Of a stretch of 64,000 nt of DNA, positions 45,178 through 53,028 are shown piece by piece. Both the position numbers and the translations under genes were made by a program. Origin of the DNA: Clostridium thermobutyricum (lineage in GTDB: Bacteria > Bacillota > Clostridia > Ch29); contig JAENYD010000005.1 in the NCBI GenBank assembly GCA_016842005.1, positions 62,001 to 126,000 of the forward strand, written 5' to 3'. A model generated the notes under the pieces. The model worked only from the letters and a program-made list of their open reading frames with translations. It made no database searches and was not told the DNA's origin. Each line of letters starts with the position of its first letter. Positions within the stretch are counted from its first letter, which is position 1.

Positions 45178-45255
45178 CCGCCTCCAATTTCTCACCTCCC
45201 GTACAATGTGCTTCTAACAGCCAATCTAACAGCCAAGATGAGAGATTGGAGGCGG
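45178..45255 (+). repeat. Long imperfect inverted repeat with tandem 12-mers between hydA and fdhA
   Basis: CCGCCTCCAATTTCTC (45178-45193) pairs with 45240-45255 with one mismatch. The 46-base loop holds two exact tandem copies of TCTAACAGCCAA (45213-45236). It lies within the operon, 24 bases after hydA, and may terminate, process or pause transcription before fdhA. Confidence 0.75.
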
Positions 45256-45289
45256 AGTCGGATATAGTAAAGTAAAAGGGGAGGTCTAA

Positions 45290-47323
45290 ATGAAAAAAGT
45301 ATTGACAACCTGCTCCTATTGCGGATGCGGCTGCAATCTATATCTACACGTAGACAACAACGAAATAGTAGGAGTATCTCCATCAGGCAGCCATCCTGTC
45401 AGTCAGGGTAAACTCTGTGTTAAAGGATGGAGAGGTTTCGCGTTCGTGAATCATGAAGACAGGCTAAAACAACCCTTAATCAAACAGGAAGACGGTAATT
45501 TCAGAGAAGTCACCTGGGCAGAGGCTATATCATATGTTGCAGATAAACTGAAGCAGATAAGGAACCGGTATGGTCCGGAATCCATAGGTGTCCTGGCCTC
45601 TGCAAGATGTACCAACGAAGAAAATTATCTCTTATGCAAGCTAACCAGAACTGCTTTTGGAAGCCCGAATATCGACCACTGCGCCCGTCTCTGACACTCT
45701 CCCACAGTGGCTAGTCTAGCCGCAGCTTTCGGAAGTGGTGCAATGACAAACTCTATTAATGAAATTGAAGATGCGGACTGTATTTTTGTAATTGGTTCAA
45801 ACACCACTGAACAGCACCCATTAATAGGCAGCAGAATCCAGAAAGCCGCAAGAGAAAAAAACGCAAAGCTGATAGTGGTTGACCCCAGGGAAATCCCATT
45901 GACTGAAGACGCTGTAATTCATGCCAGATTAAAACCGGGAACCAACCTTGCCGTAATAAATGCAATGTTAAATGTCATCATTGAAGAAGGCCTTGAAGAC
46001 AGCGATTTCATAAGAGAACGAACCGAAGGATATGAAGAATTAAAAGAATCGGTTAAAGACTTTACTCCGGAAAAAGCTGAAAAGATTTCAGGTGTGCCGG
46101 CTGAAACCATCAGAGAAATGGCAAGGATGTATGCAAACGCAGAAAGAGGTTCCATTGTTTATGCCATGGGCATTACCCAGCATATCACCGGTAGCATGAA
46201 TGTCGCATCCCTTGCAAACCTTGCCATGATTACAGGTAACATGGGCAAGGCATCAACAGGAGTCAACCCCCTCAGAGGTCAGAACAATGTACAGGGGGCA
46301 TGTGATATGGCAGCGCTGCCTACATGCCTGCCAGGATACCAGAAGCTTGATGATGCATCCGTTGTGGAAAAATTCGAAAAGGTTTGGGGTAAATTCAACA
46401 GCAAAGCAGGATTGACTGTAACAGATATGACACACCATGCTGATGAAAATAACATAAAAGCAATGTTTATAATGGGCGAAAACCCGCTGATCAGCGACCC
46501 CGATTTAAACAAAGTTAAAAAGGTTTTGAAAGGATTGGAACTTCTGGTCGTTCAGGATATTTTCCTGACTGAAACAGCTCAGTTGGCCCATGTTGTACTT
46601 CCAGGAGCCAGCTTTGCCGAAAAGGACGGAACCTTCACAAATACCGAAAGGCGCGTACAGAGGGTGAGAAAAGCCATCGACCCTGTAGGAGAAAGCAAAG
46701 CCGATTGGGAAATCCTCTGTGAAATAGCCAGGGCCATGGGATATAACATGAGTTATAATCATCCTTCCGAGATAATGGACGAAATTGCTTTCCTTGTTCC
46801 CAGCTACGGTGGAATTGATTATGAGAGAATTGATGTGGTAGGTTTGCAATGGCCGTGTCCCACAAAAGACCATCCTGGAACTGTATATCTGCATAAAGGT
46901 AAATTTTCAAGAGGTCTTGGTAAATTCACCGTAAACAACTATATTGACCCTGCTGAGATGCCGGATGAAGAATACCCCTTTATTCTCACTACAGGAAGAA
47001 TACTTCATCATTATCACACAGGAACAATGACAAGGAGGTCCTGGGCCCTTGATTACGAATACCCCGAACCATATATAGAAATAAATCCCAAGGATGCCAA
47101 GAAACTGGAGCTCTCCAAAGGGAGCAAAGTGAAAGTGACTTCGCGAAGGGGACATCTTGTTGTTAAACCATTGATAACCGATATAGTCAGTGAAGGTGTT
47201 GTGTTCATGCCCTTCCATTACTTTGAAGCTCCTGCAAATATTTTAACCGGTGGACATCTTGATCCAAAATCCAAAATACCTGAATTGAAAGTATCTGCGG
47301 TGAAAATTGAGGAGGTGAAATAG
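45290..47323 (+). CDS. fdhA: Selenocysteine formate dehydrogenase catalytic subunit
   Basis: Molybdenum/tungsten bis-MGD enzyme interconverting formate and CO2. Read through the UGA at 45692-45694 the product has 677 residues. The sequence around it (DHCARL-U-HSPTVAS) is the classical FdhF active site, with Sec at 135 followed by the conserved His. The N-terminus holds the [4Fe-4S] ligands C8, C11, C15 and C43 (C-x2-C-x3-C-x27-C) with an extra Cys at 13, then K45. Both halves share one frame. A SECIS-like hairpin follows the UGA. ATG after GGGGAGG. Confidence 0.95.
45692..45723 (+). promoter_or_regulatory. UGA selenocysteine codon with SECIS-like hairpin
   Basis: Twelve bases after the UGA, GTGGCTA (45707-45713) pairs with TAGCCGC (45717-45723) around the loop GTC, with one G-U pair. 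Spacing and an apical G/U-containing loop resemble the fdhF element read by SelB in E. coli. Confidence 0.8.
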
Positions 47324-49249
47324 ATGTATACGCTTGAAAAGAGTAAATTGACAGACTTGTTAAATGTTTGGGATAAAGATCATCAGCTGTTATGTCCGGC
47401 CAGGTCCGGAAATGACGTTATTTTGACGGATTATGAGCAGGATAAGTTTACTCTGGATTACATCAACTTCAGTTTGCCTCCGAAAGAATTCCTGTTTGAA
47501 ATGAAGGAAAAATTGTATGACTGGAAAAAGAAACAGGACGGTTCCTTTGAAATAAAGGCCCCCGAATATAACCGGGAAACCAAGATTCTCTTCGGTATCA
47601 GAGCCTGCGATGCATACGCCATTGCGTACATGGACAAATTCTTTACCGAAAACTTTGTTGATGCAAACTATATAGCCAGAAGAGAAGCAACCTACGTTGT
47701 AGCCCTCAATTGTGAGACCCCAGGGGAAGGATGTTTCTGCACTTCTACAGATACAGGGCCCTTTGCATCCAGGGGAGCAGATTTAATATTCACCCCCATA
47801 GATGATAAATACCTTGTAGAAGCAGGTACAGGCAAGGGGAATAAGTTAATTGACGCTGCCAGGAACCTGTTCATGAAAGCTGAACAGGGTATGTTGGACA
47901 GAAAGGCAGAACTTCTGGAAAAGGTTAAGTCATCCTTTAACACTGAAATTGACCTAAGGGATGTAAAAGACTTATTGGAAAGAAACTATGATAATCCTAT
48001 ATGGGACCAGTTCACCGCAAAATGCGTTGAATGCAACGGCTGTACCTTTGTATGTCCCACATGTGTGTGCTTTAATGTTACCGAAAAGGCAGAAGATAAT
48101 GAAGGGTCCAGGCACAGATGCTGGGATTCCTGTCAGTCAAGCTTTTTTACAAGGAATGCCGGGGATCATAATACCAGAAATGAAACCAGCAAGTTCCGAT
48201 ACAGGATTTATGACAAACTCAAGTATATTAGCGACAAATTCGGTATGAACGGATGTGTGGGCTGCGGGCGATGTATGGCAACCTGTCTTGGACATATAAG
48301 CTTCATAGACATTGTTAATGCATTGAGGGAATATGAACAGAAAAATCCGGTAACCGAAACGAAAGAGACAAAACCCGAAACAGTGCATTCCTCAACCCAA
48401 AACAAAGAAAACGACCATGACTGCAGTTGCAGCATATATATCCCTCAGGTAGCCGTAATTAAAGAAATACACAATGAAACGGATGATATTAAAAGATTTA
48501 TAGTTCAATATGAAGATAAAAGTCTTCACCAGAATTATAAATATCATGGCCAGTTCTTTGAAATCACTGTATTTGGAGTTGGTGAAATACCAATTTCAAT
48601 ACCTTGGGCTCCATCCAATAAGGAATACTTTGAATTTGTAATCAAAAAAGTAGGAAAGGTTACAACAGCCATCCATAACATGAAAGCAGGGGATAAAATA
48701 GGCCTTAGAGGCCCCTTCGGCAGAGGTTTTCCGATGAAGGAAATGGAAGGAAGCGATGTACTCTTTATAGGTAGCGGAGTTGGATTAGCCCCTGTAAGGA
48801 CCGCCATACTCTACGCCCTTGAGAACAAAGAAAAATTTGGCAAGATAGTAGTAATATCCAGGGCCATGACTTATGACGGCATGATATATAAGGAAGACGT
48901 TGCAAAATGGAAAGAAATTGACAATGTTGACGTGTATTATGCACTGGCCAAACCCACAGACAAGGTTGAAGGGTACTACGGCAAGCTTGACCAACTGTTC
49001 GGGGAATTGGATCTGGACTGGAAAAATACTAAAGCGGTTGCCTGTGGATCTCCCAAGCGAATCAAACTAATCGCCAAAGACCTTGTAAACCTGGGTATGG
49101 ACAGCCGCAATATTTTCACAACCCTTGAAACCCATATGAGGTGCGGAGTTGGAAAATGCGGGCACTGTAAAGTCGGCAGCAAATATATGTGCCTGGACGG
49201 ACCGGTATTCAGCTATGAAGAAATGCTGGAACTCCCTCCTGAATACTGA
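47324..49249 (+). CDS. Fused AsrA-AsrB (sulfhydrogenase beta-gamma type) iron-sulfur flavoprotein
   Basis: Single 641-residue chain joining two proteins normally separate. Residues 1-340 are AsrA/HydB-beta-like with two 4Fe-4S sites (C234, C237, C240, C244; C311, C314, C317, C321). Residues 341-368 are a polar linker. From 369 on is an AsrB/HydG-gamma-like FAD and NAD(P) reductase (GLRGPFGRGFPM; IGSGVGLAPVRTAILYAL) ending with a [2Fe-2S] site C607, C612, C615, C623. It starts directly at the fdhA stop (GAGGAGGTG upstream). It probably links formate dehydrogenase to NAD(P)H and/or ferredoxin. A sulfite reductase role is unlikely, as AsrC is absent here. Confidence 0.88.
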   Translation: MYTLEKSKLTDLLNVWDKDHQLLCPARSGNDVILTDYEQDKFTLDYINFSLPPKEFLFEMKEKLYDWKKKQDGSFEIKAPEYNRETKILFGIRACDAYAIAYMDKFFTENFVDANYIARREATYVVALNCETPGEGCFCTSTDTGPFASRGADLIFTPIDDKYLVEAGTGKGNKLIDAARNLFMKAEQGMLDRKAELLEKVKSSFNTEIDLRDVKDLLERNYDNPIWDQFTAKCVECNGCTFVCPTCVCFNVTEKAEDNEGSRHRCWDSCQSSFFTRNAGDHNTRNETSKFRYRIYDKLKYISDKFGMNGCVGCGRCMATCLGHISFIDIVNALREYEQKNPVTETKETKPETVHSSTQNKENDHDCSCSIYIPQVAVIKEIHNETDDIKRFIVQYEDKSLHQNYKYHGQFFEITVFGVGEIPISIPWAPSNKEYFEFVIKKVGKVTTAIHNMKAGDKIGLRGPFGRGFPMKEMEGSDVLFIGSGVGLAPVRTAILYALENKEKFGKIVVISRAMTYDGMIYKEDVAKWKEIDNVDVYYALAKPTDKVEGYYGKLDQLFGELDLDWKNTKAVACGSPKRIKLIAKDLVNLGMDSRNIFTTLETHMRCGVGKCGHCKVGSKYMCLDGPVFSYEEMLELPPEY

Positions 49250-49270
49250 GAATAGGAAAAGCTTTCTGTG

Positions 49271-49310
49271 TTGTAGAGGACATGTCTTATCAATGACATG
49301 TCCTTTACAA
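49271..49310 (+). terminator. Hairpin after the hydrogenase/formate dehydrogenase operon
   Basis: TTGTAGAGGACATGTC (49271-49286) pairs with GACATGTCCTTTACAA (49295-49310) apart from one mismatch, with an eight-base loop. It is 21 bases after the stop. No T-run follows. Confidence 0.65.
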
Positions 49311-49933
49311 TGCATCTCCCACCTGTACCTATATTTTTTATTCTATTCGATTTATTAAGCCTTATACGACTATATAAGCCTGTTTTATTGGTCCAATAAT
49401 CTTTTTTCCATGCCCACTGCAGCAAAAACGCCTTATAAGGCGATATAACGGCCTTATCTGGTTTTTGTTCAACAAAAGATTCCAAATATCTTCTTTCAAA
49501 AGCCTATTGTTAACATAATGTAATTATTGTTGACAGGAATTCCGGTATCACCTCAAACACCTGTCTGATTGCAGCACCTGACCGCAAAAGGGGAGGAGAG
49601 AAGGCTTCATCGCTATAAGTTTCGCTTTATTTCTGAATGAACCGGAATCTTTTGATTTAGTACAATATAGTGCACCAGCAGATAAGACATTGATGTTGAC
49701 ATAACGTTTAGCACAGGAAACCCTTTGCCGAATCAGCATTGTTTACATAATATTTTCTACAAATTATAACAATGTCCCCGTCTATCTATTCACGGTAATA
49801 ACAGGCGTTCCCAGGAACAGCAGTACCGGCCCGGGCCTGATGCAGCCGTACGGTCGTTGCTGTCAACCGGCAGTCCGGCATTTGATGTTCGGTTTTTGGC
49901 CGCAGAGGAGAGGATTTTTCTGCGAAAATGTGC
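49311..49933 (+). other. Long non-coding stretch before the recombinase gene
   Basis: About 620 bases without a credible gene. It holds the 15-bp palindrome TTATTGGTCCAATAA (49385-49399), the 14-bp palindrome CGCCTTATAAGGCG (49429-49442) and three CCTTAT motifs within about 100 bases. A more GC-rich part (49790-49910) shows no motif I know. It could be degenerate gene or mobile-element DNA, or protein-binding sites. Confidence 0.35.
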
Positions 49934-49980
49934 TATAATGTAAAAAACGGTGTTATCCACAGGGGATAACGGTTTTTTGT
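49934..49980 (+). promoter_or_regulatory. Promoter -10 with attenuator-like terminator in the xer leader
   Basis: TATAAT (49934-49939) is followed within ten bases by a GTTATCC/GGATAAC hairpin (49952-49970) and then GGTTTTTTG, a Rho-independent terminator ahead of the gene. The stem contains TTATCCACA (49953-49961), identical to a DnaA box. Confidence 0.55.
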
Positions 49981-49989
49981 GCATAAGTA

Positions 49990-50021
49990 TTATTATACAA
50001 AATATTCATTTTGTATAATAA
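49990..50021 (+). repeat. 13-bp perfect inverted repeat touching the xer ribosome site
   Basis: TTATTATACAAAA (49990-50002) and TTTTGTATAATAA (50009-50021) flank a six-base loop and end exactly where AGGAGGG begins. It could be an operator for the recombinase or another regulator, or a hairpin presenting the ribosome site. Confidence 0.75.
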
Positions 50022-50032
50022 GGAGGGTTTAT

Positions 50033-51010
50033 ATGGACAATATACCCCTACCCCTTATGGGTTTCCTGGATTATATGGAGACCATCAAAGGTAAGTCAAA
50101 AAATACAGTTAAGGAATATTACTATGACCTGAGGACCTTCTTCCGCTATCTCAAGCTTCAGAGGGGCCTTGTTCCAAAAACCGCCGATCTGGAAAGCATC
50201 TTTATTGGCGATATAGATGTAGAATTCATAAAGACCATCACTTTGAATGACCTTTACGGCTTTATATCCTATGTGAGCTTTGAAAGGGACAACAGCAATC
50301 ATGCGAAGGCCCGTAAAGTATCGGCCCTTCGCTCCTTCTTCAACTTTTTGCACACAAAAATGAAACTTATAGATGAAAACCCCGCCCTTGACCTGGAAAC
50401 ACCCAAGATATCCTCCCGACAGCCGGTACACCTGTCCCTGGAAGAAGCCCGTGAGCTGCTGGATGCCGTTGAGGGAGATTTCAAAGAAAGGGATTACTGC
50501 ATCCTGATGCTCTTTCTCAACTGCGGCCTGAGGCTCTCAGAGCTGGTTAGCATAAATATCAGCAACATAAGGGGTGATACGCTGACTGTTATCGGGAAAG
50601 GCAATAAAGAGAGGACCGTATACCTGAACCAGTCATGTATCAGTGCAATCGATAACTATCTGCGTGTCCGACCGAGAGACGGTGTCAAGGACAGAGACGC
50701 CCTTTTTATCAGCAAACGGAAACAGCGGATAAGCAATAAAACTGTCCAGTACATTGTAAAGAAATACATTGAAAAAGCCGGCCTGGATGCCGACAAATAC
50801 TCCACTCACAAGTTAAGACATACCGCCGCTACCCTGATGTACAAACACGGCAATGTGGACATAAGGGCCCTGCAGCAGATACTAGGGCATTCCAACATAA
50901 ACACCACCCAGATATATACCCATGTAGACGACCAGCGTCTCCGGGATGCGGTGCGAAAAAATCCTCTGGCCACTCCCGATGATAATGAACATGGAGAAGA
51001 AAAGAAATAA
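50033..51010 (+). CDS. Tyrosine recombinase (XerC/XerD type)
   Basis: Site-specific recombinase of 325 residues. An N-terminal SAM-like core-binding domain (about 1-110) is followed by the catalytic domain with the pentad: Arg in NCGLRLSELV, Lys in GKGNKERTVYL, His-x-x-Arg in HKLRHTAATLMYKHG, His in LGHSNINTTQIYTH, and the nucleophile Tyr in that last segment. It could be the chromosome-dimer XerC/D or a lone Xer homologue; no dif-like site was recognised nearby. ATG 50033 has AGGAGGG upstream. It is convergent with sahH. Confidence 0.9.
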   Translation: MDNIPLPLMGFLDYMETIKGKSKNTVKEYYYDLRTFFRYLKLQRGLVPKTADLESIFIGDIDVEFIKTITLNDLYGFISYVSFERDNSNHAKARKVSALRSFFNFLHTKMKLIDENPALDLETPKISSRQPVHLSLEEARELLDAVEGDFKERDYCILMLFLNCGLRLSELVSINISNIRGDTLTVIGKGNKERTVYLNQSCISAIDNYLRVRPRDGVKDRDALFISKRKQRISNKTVQYIVKKYIEKAGLDADKYSTHKLRHTAATLMYKHGNVDIRALQQILGHSNINTTQIYTHVDDQRLRDAVRKNPLATPDDNEHGEEKK

Positions 51011-51037
51011 GGAGGGTCGGATCCTCCTTATTTCTTT
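51001..51037 (+). terminator. Bidirectional terminator between xer and sahH
   Basis: Perfect 15-bp stem AAAGAAATAAGGAGG/CCTCCTTATTTCTTT with a seven-base loop, flanked by A- and T-rich runs that suit both convergent transcripts. The xer stop codon lies in the stem. Confidence 0.85.
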
Positions 51038-51084
51038 TCTTATACCTATCCCCTATACCTGCTTCACAGTTTTAACTTCAAACT

Positions 51085-52332
51085 TTACTTCCAGCTGTGT
51101 ATATATTCAATCTGCCTGTCGTCCAGGCTGTCAATCCTTATACCCATGCCCTTCAGTTTCATAACAGCAACATTACTGTCTATCTCCGGGGGTACCTGGT
51201 ATACCAGGTTTTCCAGCTTGTCATGATTGTCCAGTATATATCTGGCAGACAGGGCCTGTATCCCGAAACTCATATCCATTATCTCCACAGGATGTCCGTC
51301 CCCTGCCGCAAGGTTGACCAGCCTGCCTTCCGCCAGCAGATATATTTTTCTGCCATCCTTCATCCTGAATGCCTCCACGTTCTTCCTCACTTCTTTTCTT
51401 TCCACCGAAAGCCCTTCCAGGGCTTCAACATCTATTTCCACGTTAAAATGGCCTGCATTCGAAAGAATTACACCGTCCTTCATTATGCTGAAATGCTCCT
51501 CTCTTATTACTCCGCTGCATCCTGTAACTGTAATAAAGATATCCCCCAGGGGCGCCGCTTCTTCCATGGGCATTACACTATAACCGTCCATGGCGGCTTC
51601 AAGGGCCTTGACGGGGTCCACTTCACAGACAATCACCTTGGCACCCAGACCATCCGCTTTGGCTGCCACCCCCTTGCCGCACCATCCGTAACCGGCTACC
51701 ACAACATTTTTACCGCTCACCTGCAGATTAGTGGTCCTCATTATGCCGTCCCATACCGACTGCCCCGTCCCATAGCGGTTATCAAACAGATACTTGCAAT
51801 ATGCATTATTTACAGCTATCATGGGTACCTTCAGGTCCCCTTTTTCTTCCATGGCCTTCAACCGCAATACTCCCGTAGTGGTCTCCTCACATCCCCCTAA
51901 AACGCTTTCCCTGAGGTCTGTCCTGCTGGTATGCAGCATATGGGTCAGGTCTCCCCCATCATCTATTACAATATGGGGTTTGCCTTCCAGGGTGTATTCA
52001 ATATGCTGAAAATATTCTTCAGAGGTTGAATTATACCATGCATATACGTTAATTCCCTCCCTGGCAAGAGCCGCAGCCACATCATCCTGGGTGGAAAGAG
52101 GATTGCTACCTGTAATAAAGACCTGTGCTCCCCCCGCCTTGAACACTTCCGCCAGGTATGCTGTCTTCGCCTCCAGGTGAATGGACATGGCTATCCTCAA
52201 ACCATCAAAAGGCTTTTCTTTTTCATATTCAGCCCTTATCCCGTTCAGGACCGGCATGAAATTCTTTACCCATTCTATTTTCATCCTGCCGCTGTCAGCC
52301 CTTCGGATATCCCTTACTACGCTATCTCTCAT
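51085..52332 (-). CDS. ahcY: Adenosylhomocysteinase
   Basis: NAD-dependent enzyme splitting S-adenosylhomocysteine to adenosine and homocysteine, relieving inhibition of methyltransferases. The 415 residues have IAMSIHLEAKTAYLAEVF (substrate site), the DDGGDLTHMLH and EETTTGVLRL stretches, VNNAYCKYLFDNRYGTGQS and the NAD site AGYGWCGKGVA. It lacks the roughly 40-residue insert of many eukaryotic and proteobacterial forms, as is usual in Clostridia, Thermotoga and archaea. ATG preceded by GAGGAGAG. Confidence 0.96.
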   Translation of the reverse strand: MRDSVVRDIRRADSGRMKIEWVKNFMPVLNGIRAEYEKEKPFDGLRIAMSIHLEAKTAYLAEVFKAGGAQVFITGSNPLSTQDDVAAALAREGINVYAWYNSTSEEYFQHIEYTLEGKPHIVIDDGGDLTHMLHTSRTDLRESVLGGCEETTTGVLRLKAMEEKGDLKVPMIAVNNAYCKYLFDNRYGTGQSVWDGIMRTTNLQVSGKNVVVAGYGWCGKGVAAKADGLGAKVIVCEVDPVKALEAAMDGYSVMPMEEAAPLGDIFITVTGCSGVIREEHFSIMKDGVILSNAGHFNVEIDVEALEGLSVERKEVRKNVEAFRMKDGRKIYLLAEGRLVNLAAGDGHPVEIMDMSFGIQALSARYILDNHDKLENLVYQVPPEIDSNVAVMKLKGMGIRIDSLDDRQIEYIHSWK

Positions 52333-52411
52333 AGCTCTCCTCCTCGCATAAAACTTCTTTCCTAGTTATTTTACTATATATTGACAGCATATCAAAGGGA
52401 AAACCGTTATT

Positions 52412-52576
52412 TTACTCATCAATAATTATCTCGTCAATTTCCACGGCAGCATAATGGGCATCTGTTTCCAGGCATTTGCAGCAATTGTCGCACTTTTTGG
52501 TCCTGTCTAGGTCACATATGTCACATTCCCCGCAGTCATTGCACGCCTTATCTTCTAAAGCACACCACTTGAACAT
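52412..52576 (-). CDS. Small cysteine-rich protein (54 residues)
   Basis: Short reading frame beginning MFKWCALEDKACNDCGECDI and rich in Cys: nine in 54 residues, in CNDCGECDICDLD and CDNCCKCLE, followed by an acidic tail EIDEIIIDE. The spacing suggests zinc or iron-sulfur binding. An AGAGGAA/GGGGAG ribosome site precedes the ATG. It lies between yneA and ahcY on the same strand. I think similar small proteins exist in other Clostridia but know no function. Confidence 0.7.
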   Translation of the reverse strand: MFKWCALEDKACNDCGECDICDLDRTKKCDNCCKCLETDAHYAAVEIDEIIIDE

Positions 52577-52611
52577 TCCTATTCCTCTCCCCTCACGTGG
52601 TTATATTTTTT

Positions 52612-52893
52612 TCAATTGCCCTCCAGCGGTATGTGCAGTACCTGTCCCGGTACCAGGGCCGCTGAATCAAGATTGTTTTCTTTCATAATATCATATATGT
52701 ACTTTCTTATATCATAATTCTCCGAAACATATCTGTCCGCTATATCCCATAGGGTATCCCCTGCCTGCACCCTGTATACCTCATATCTGGTCATCTCTTC
52801 TCCCCTTGCCCCGGCTGCAAAAACAGAAGCGCAGACAGCAACAATCAATACTGTAACTACAACTGCAGCGTATCCCTTAAACCTGCTTTTCAT
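52612..52893 (-). CDS. yneA: YneA-like SOS cell-division suppressor (LysM protein)
   Basis: 93-residue exported protein with a hydrophobic N-terminal segment (about 8-27) and one LysM peptidoglycan-binding domain (YRVQAGDTLWDIADRYV...LVPGQVLHIP). Architecture and divergent position next to lexA match B. subtilis YneA, which delays septation during DNA damage. Its promoter contains a LexA box between -35 and -10, with further boxes downstream, so SOS control is well supported. ATG follows GAAAGGTGG. Confidence 0.88.
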   Translation of the reverse strand: MKSRFKGYAAVVVTVLIVAVCASVFAAGARGEEMTRYEVYRVQAGDTLWDIADRYVSENYDIRKYIYDIMKENNLDSAALVPGQVLHIPLEGN

Positions 52894-52909
52894 AACGACC
52901 CACCTTTCG

Positions 52910-52934
52910 GAACATCTGTTCGAAACATTCGTTC
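52910..52934. promoter_or_regulatory. Two adjacent LexA boxes in the yneA leader
   Basis: GAACATCTGTTC (52910-52921) is an exact GAAC-N4-GTTC core. AAACATTCGTTC (52923-52934) differs in one base. They lie between the yneA -10 box and its start codon. Confidence 0.8.
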
Positions 52935-52940
52935 GACTAA

Positions 52941-52969
52941 ATTATATACGAACTATTGTTCCGTGTCAA
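52941..52969 (-). promoter_or_regulatory. yneA promoter with embedded LexA box
   Basis: On the minus strand TTGACA (52969-52964) and TATAAT (52946-52941) are 17 bases apart. The LexA core GAACTATTGTTC (52950-52961) fills the spacer, so bound LexA would exclude polymerase. Confidence 0.85.
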
Positions 52970-52989
52970 GACAATAATTTCCATTCAGC

Positions 52990-53028
52990 GAACATTTGTT
53001 TGATAATTGCTTCTTAATATGTTATAAT
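52990..53028 (+). promoter_or_regulatory. lexA promoter with LexA box
   Basis: TTGATA (53000-53005) and TATAAT (53023-53028) have a 17-base spacer. The box GAACATTTGTTT (52990-53001) overlaps the -35 element, giving autorepression. Confidence 0.82.

Noticed and set aside
44408-45187. Open frame on the minus strand opposite hydA (and 39212-39943 opposite the AOR gene)
   Set aside because: Antisense to genes with clear motifs, no recognisable domains and no start signals.
45290-47323. Formate dehydrogenase as two genes or a pseudogene broken by a stop at 45692
   Set aside because: The stop is UGA at the exact active-site Sec position, both halves share a frame, and a SECIS-like hairpin follows.
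47324-49249. Anaerobic sulfite reductase (AsrABC)
   Set aside because: No AsrC is present and the gene is fused in position to fdhA. A formate dehydrogenase electron module fits better.
49953-49961. DnaA box TTATCCACA as part of a replication origin
   Set aside because: It is a single copy inside a terminator stem, with no cluster of boxes, no dnaA/dnaN and no AT-rich unwinding region.
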